Made by a program: the position numbers and the translations under genes. The notes below the pieces were generated by a model that worked only from the letters and a program-made list of their open reading frames with translations, was not told the DNA's origin and ran no database searches. Shown here piece after piece: positions 59,896-64,000 of a stretch of 64,000 nucleotides of DNA. This stretch comes from Proteus mirabilis ATCC 29906 (GTDB taxonomy: Bacteria; Pseudomonadota; Gammaproteobacteria; Enterobacterales; Enterobacteriaceae), in assembly GCF_000160755.1 (NCBI RefSeq), contig NZ_GG668577.1, forward strand, positions 185,964-249,963, given 5' to 3'. Position 1 is the stretch's first letter. Each line of letters opens with the position of its first letter.

Positions 59896-60327
59896 CTATT
59901 TAAGCTGATATCTACGGTTATTATCTAAATACACATTAAATTCAATAAGTTGCTGCTTATTTTCTAAATCAATAAAAGCATTAATATTAAATTGTAAAGA
60001 TAAACTATCTGCATCTTCTTCAAGAAATTTCACTACAACTTTGCTGATCCGTGGTTCATACGCAATAATGCAACTACTAATGCTATCTTCTAGGTGAGAT
60101 TTAAAATCAACCGTAGATTGAGTCGCATCATTTAAATCAGGGATCCCTAAGGGTGGCGTTCCTTGGCAACCATCAGGTCTAGCATTTAAGATGTAATTTA
60201 AATTCTGTTTTATTGATTCAATGAGTGTATTTGTTCGCGAACGATGGGAAAAACCTAAGTTTTTCCCTCGGATCCGTTCAAATAAGCTGGCGCCAGCATT
60301 AGCCTGCCAGCCATAATTGGATGCCAT
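59896..60327 (-). CDS. tssE: T6SS baseplate protein TssE (gp25-like)
   Basis: 143 residues from ATG 60327. It resembles phage T4 gp25, the wedge protein that starts sheath polymerisation. The GPPLGIPDL-like motif reads TPPLGIPDLND (about 57-67) and the later beta part is LSLQFNINAFI. GTG one codon earlier is an alternative start. It lies five bases after tssC and seven before tssF. Confidence 0.93.
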   Translation of the reverse strand: MASNYGWQANAGASLFERIRGKNLGFSHRSRTNTLIESIKQNLNYILNARPDGCQGTPPLGIPDLNDATQSTVDFKSHLEDSISSCIIAYEPRISKVVVKFLEEDADSLSLQFNINAFIDLENKQQLIEFNVYLDNNRRYQLK

Positions 60328-60332
60328 CACCG

Positions 60333-61811
60333 TTACTCTTTATCAAGACGACCAACAAGTGATAATTCAAAGTTTGCACCCATATATTTAAAATGTGGGC
60401 GAACTTGAATAGCGACTTGGTACCAACCTGGATCGCCATCAACATCAAGTACTTTGATTTCAGCTGAACGCAATGGACGTTTACTACGAACATCTGCTGG
60501 TGGGTTTTCTTGATCTGCGACATATTGCTTAAGCCAAATATTGAGTTCACGCTCCAGATCTTGACGCTCTTTCCATGAGCCAATCTGTTCACGTTGCAAT
60601 ACTTTTATATAATGAGCTAAGCGATTGATAATAAACATGTATGGCAATTGAGTTCCTAACTTATAGTTAGTCTCTGCCAATTTGCCTTCAGGAGTATTTG
60701 GGAAGACTTTTGGTTTTTGAACCGAGTTTGCGGAGAAGAATGCAGCATTATCACTGCCTTTACGCATGGTCAGCGTGATAAAGCCTTCTTCTGCTAGTTC
60801 AAATTCTCTACGATCGGTAACTAAAACTTCAGTTGGGATCTTAGTTTGTAATTCACCCATCGCTTCAAAAATATGCACAGGAAGATCATTAACTGTACCG
60901 CCACTTTGTGGGCCAATAATGTTTGGACACCAACGATATTTTGCAAAACTATCATTAATACAGCTTGCTAATAAGAATGCGGTATTACCCCATAAATAGT
61001 GCTCATGGTCTTGTTTAACATTTTCTGAATAGTTAAACATTTTTACAGGGTTTTCTGTTGGAGAGTATGGCAAACGTAATAAGAAACGCGGTGCTGTTAA
61101 TCCTAAATAACGGGAATCTTCTGCTTCACGCAGTGAGCGCCATTTAGTATGTGCAGGGCCTTCAAAAACAGATTTTAGATCTTTAATTGCCGGCAGTTCA
61201 GCGTAGCTATTAATACCAAAGAAATTAGGTGAAACAGATGATAGGAATGGCGCGTGTGCCATTGCACCAACAGTACTAACATACTGCATTAACTTCATAT
61301 CTGGCGCAGTATTGTTAAAGGCGTAGTTACCAATAACTGTTGCAACAGGTTCACCACCAAATTGACCGTATCCTGAAGAGTAGACGTGTTGATAGAAGCC
61401 TGATTGAACAATTTCTGGAGAAAATTCAAAATCTTCTAATAACTCTTCTTTAGTTGCATGAAGAATATTGATCTTAATATTTTCTCTAAAATCAGTGCGA
61501 TCAACGAGTAATTTTAAAGAACGCCACGAAGCTTCAATTTCTTGAAATTTAGGCGCGTGAAGAATTTCGTCAACTTGAGTACTTAGTTTATTATCAAGTT
61601 CAACAAGCATTTTATCGATTAATAATCGATTGATCTGTTGGTCTTCAGATTCACTGGCGAAAATATTACTAATAAAAGCAGCAACACCTTGTTTGGCAAT
61701 ATCGTATGCTTCTGTTTCTGGAGACATACGTGATTGAGCCATAATTTCATCAAGCAAAGAGCCTGTAGATGCGGGGGCTTGTTGCTCTTGAGCTTCTGCA
61801 TTTAGTGACAT
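60333..61811 (-). CDS. tssC: T6SS sheath large subunit TssC (VipB)
   Basis: 492 residues from ATG 61811, the usual size. With TssB it forms the contractile sheath. LLDEIMAQSRM, IEASWRSLKLLVDRTDF, GEPVATVIGNYAF and the C-terminal PGWYQVAIQVRPHFKYMGA fit the EvpB/VipB family. The seven-codon-longer start at 61832 overlaps the tssB stop; GAGGA lies nine bases before 61811. Codon use is somewhat more biased than in the rest of the cluster, consistent with high abundance. Confidence 0.97.
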   Translation of the reverse strand: MSLNAEAQEQQAPASTGSLLDEIMAQSRMSPETEAYDIAKQGVAAFISNIFASESEDQQINRLLIDKMLVELDNKLSTQVDEILHAPKFQEIEASWRSLKLLVDRTDFRENIKINILHATKEELLEDFEFSPEIVQSGFYQHVYSSGYGQFGGEPVATVIGNYAFNNTAPDMKLMQYVSTVGAMAHAPFLSSVSPNFFGINSYAELPAIKDLKSVFEGPAHTKWRSLREAEDSRYLGLTAPRFLLRLPYSPTENPVKMFNYSENVKQDHEHYLWGNTAFLLASCINDSFAKYRWCPNIIGPQSGGTVNDLPVHIFEAMGELQTKIPTEVLVTDRREFELAEEGFITLTMRKGSDNAAFFSANSVQKPKVFPNTPEGKLAETNYKLGTQLPYMFIINRLAHYIKVLQREQIGSWKERQDLERELNIWLKQYVADQENPPADVRSKRPLRSAEIKVLDVDGDPGWYQVAIQVRPHFKYMGANFELSLVGRLDKE

Positions 61812-61831
61812 GAAATAATCCTCTATAAACA

Positions 61832-62332
61832 TTATTTTTGATTAGCAGCAATATCGAGCTCTTTTAGAAGCTGTTCGCGAGTTTCTTGATTTTCAAGTAG
61901 TTCTTGAAGACGCTTTCTAAAAGCTGGGACATTGCCTAGAGGACCTTTTAATGCAACTAAAGCTTCACGCAATTCGAGAAGTTTATTTAATTCGGGCACT
62001 TGGCGAGCGATACTATCAGGAGAGAAATCCTGTAAAGATTTCACATCAAGGTTAACATTAAGCTCTGAATCACTGCTTTCTTCTAAGGTATTGCGAACAT
62101 TAATATTTAAATTAATACCAGCACTTTCCATAACAGAATTGAAGTTGTTTTGATTGACTGAAATCGCTTTGCGATCTTCAATGGGGGTCTCTTCCATTTT
62201 ACCTTTCATATCCCCAACAATCAACATATTCAATGGAAGTTCGACTTCAGCCTGAGCTCCGCCAGTATTTGGCGTATATTTAATATTAATCCTTTCTTTA
62301 GGGGCAACACTACCGAGATTTTTCTTACTCAT
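61832..62332 (-). CDS. tssB: T6SS sheath small subunit TssB (VipA)
   Basis: 166 residues, the usual size. NIKYTPNTGGAQAEVELPLNM, MLIVGDMKG and the helical C-terminus AFRKRLQELLENQETREQLL fit the VipA/ImpB family; the C-terminal helix binds TssC. It is the first gene of the T6SS operon. ATG 62332 is preceded by AAGGAG with an 11-base spacer. The long AT-rich region upstream must hold its promoter; no sigma-54 site was found there. Confidence 0.96.
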   Translation of the reverse strand: MSKKNLGSVAPKERINIKYTPNTGGAQAEVELPLNMLIVGDMKGKMEETPIEDRKAISVNQNNFNSVMESAGINLNINVRNTLEESSDSELNVNLDVKSLQDFSPDSIARQVPELNKLLELREALVALKGPLGNVPAFRKRLQELLENQETREQLLKELDIAANQK

Positions 62333-64000
62333 TTAAGTTAAGCTCCTTGTATGAGTATGCAATAACTTCTTAATTCCATAAATAAAATGCCTAAATTAAA
62401 AATTAATAATAAATTTAGAGCATGCACTTCCCTACACAGAACAAAACAGGCTCTGCGTTAAGAATTCTTTTCCCAGTAAGGTGTTTAAATATGTTTAATA
62501 TTGTACAAAGTTTATTTTTTAGTTTTGGTCATGATATACAAAATTAACTTAGGGTCAATAGGTAATTTATTATATGAGTTCTTATTTTTATATTAAATAA
62601 GCTGAGAGCAGTATCAATAGGGCATCTTATCGGGATAAGAAATAAGTTTGACTATAATTATGAAAGCTAACTTATTCGGTGGTTACTCTAATAATGAGTA
62701 TCTAAATGATATAGCTAATTGCAATATAAATTAAACTCAATTTAATAAATATAGAATATATTAATTTATAAAATTCTGTGAGCTAAGTTCATATTTTACA
62801 ATTAGTAATATAATTTCATATTTTTCTAGCATAATTACTTATTTTATCTATTTTGCTTGAAATGTTATTTCAATTTTAGGATAAGTTAGCTTTTACTCAT
62901 TATATTTGTATCACGATGATGGATACATATTAAACAAGCCTTTTAGGATATTGGCGATGCTTTTATATTTTGCTTTATTTTCAATGTGTTATAGTATTTT
63001 GAGTTAAGGCGTTAATCTTTATTTAGGAGTAATAAAGAGGTTTTTTTTGGGATATCAATTTATTCATAGGAACATAACGTGTTAGAAAATCAGAGGGAAT
63101 AATAGGTTTTAAAGCCCTTTGTGACGCTACATATTGATATATTAAAAATAACATATATATAACGAGTATATGATAAAAAATAAAAACGCAATGAAACTAT
63201 TTAGGTGTGAATTAGTTTTTTATGGCAACAGAATTGTAAACATAATACAGCTATATTTGGTTTAACTTAAGGGTATGATCTGAAAAATATTCTGCTTTAA
63301 TAAATGGATTTTTAATTTTTTAGTACGATGTATCTCTTATAGTGAGTAAGAAGATGGTGCTATAAGCCAAAAAAGACTAACCATAAATAGCTAAATAACT
63401 ATAGAGATATCTTTATTGTTATCAAATAAGAGGATTACCTATTTCAATCAAGGATAAATACTAATATGGCTCAAATAGATCTTTACCCTAATATGATATG
63501 AAAAATCTTCTCTCAATATTGCTACTGTAATGAGCATCGCTTCTTAATTTATACTGGAATAACAGCATATCTTTATCATCAATAAGTAAAGACCAAGATA
63601 GTTAAACTAAAACTTTTGTGTCTCCCTATCCTTATTTTCTACTTGTTCATTGTATAGTTTTATAATTAGCCTCCATAAAATGAGTATTGGTACGTAAAAA
63701 TAAGACTGAAATATACGCATATCGAGTGTGTTAAATAAAAATAGTGGCTTAATTAGCATGATATTTTAATTAAATTGAGCTTAACAGCTAAATATATTGA
63801 CCAATTTGGACTGCTCATGGAAAAAGGACAGTATAATTCAATGTAATTGATTTTTAATACTTTAAAATCAATGGATTATATGCGCTATTTCTGATTTAAC
63901 ATTTCTGTTACAAAATATATTTTTATGTACATAGTGTTTCTTGGGCTGCGAGCAATTTGTCTATTTATTCATCATATTTTATGCTGATAAACACTTTTTA
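62333..64000. other. Long AT-rich noncoding region upstream of the T6SS operon
   Basis: About 1.67 kb to the window edge with stops in all frames at short intervals. The first part holds the tssB ribosome site and an AT-rich possible promoter near 62500. Palindromes are seen at 62625-62640 (TCTTATCGGGATAAGA) and 62857-62873 (TTGAAAT-GTT-ATTTCAA), and a hairpin ATTGATTTT / AAAATCAAT at 63846-63872. A 16-codon hydrophobic frame lies at 62957-63007, with a T-tract hairpin at 63016-63048. No gene of normal size is present. Confidence 0.65.

Noticed and set aside
62663..62893. Thirteen-bp inverted repeat AAAGCTAACTTAT / ATAAGTTAGCTTT about 205 bases apart in the T6SS upstream region
   Set aside because: In 1.67 kb of such AT-rich DNA one match of this length is expected by chance about once in three such regions by my rough estimate, so it is not reported as a real element.

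Overview
The window is a chromosomal segment of an enterobacterium of the genus Proteus, most like P. mirabilis. The evidence is an AT-rich composition with Enterobacterales gene order (focA-pflB-pflA, ycaO, serC-aroA, cmk-rpsA-ihfB, comEC-msbA-lpxK, ycaR-kdsB, elyC, cmoM-mukFEB, ldtD-mepK-gloC), a chromosomal chloramphenicol acetyltransferase that looks like the native P. mirabilis enzyme, and a 17-gene type VI secretion (T6SS) cluster with the layout I recall for that species. The species call is inference from protein resemblance.

Layout. 1-2500: 3' end of an allD-like gene, a membrane protein and pflA. 2600-8200: anaerobic pyruvate metabolism (pflB, focA) behind a promoter with a well placed FNR box, then ycaO. 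8450-12400: accessory genes absent from the E. coli neighbourhood, namely periplasmic asparaginase ansB, an orphan two-partner-secretion (TPS) domain protein and an MFS transporter. 12500-34500: conserved core for serine and aromatic biosynthesis, nucleotide and translation functions, the lipid A/Kdo export and synthesis genes and the MukBEF condensin. A divergent cold-shock-domain gene sits where E. coli has ycaQ, and an eight-copy heptanucleotide repeat follows ihfB. 34800-36600: cat and aphA, inserted between mukB and ldtD. 36900-40200: peptidoglycan 3-3 crosslink enzymes (ldtD, mepK) and the glyoxalase II gloC.

40300-62330: a T6SS cluster on the minus strand, reading tssB-tssC-tssE-tssF-tssG-fha-tssJ-tssK-tssL-clpV-regulator-vasI-tssA-tssM-vasL-second tssF-hcp. 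The genes are nearly all coupled by overlaps or gaps of a few bases. The two clear breaks are a GC-rich hairpin before vasL and a 90-base gap before hcp. Sheath, baseplate, membrane complex, recycling ATPase and tube are all present, but no VgrG, PAAR or effector gene lies in the window. Three points stand out: the VasH-position regulator has lost its whole sigma-54 AAA+ domain, a second TssF-family gene has no TssG partner, and TssM has a broken P-loop.

62333-64000: about 1.67 kb of very AT-rich DNA upstream of tssB with no convincing gene. It holds palindromes, one tiny hydrophobic reading frame and a weak terminator-like hairpin. I see no tRNA, rRNA, CRISPR array, insertion sequence or prophage in the window. 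Nothing here is clearly a wholly new system; the strongest leads are the altered T6SS components and a plus-strand terminator without a gene between cat and aphA.
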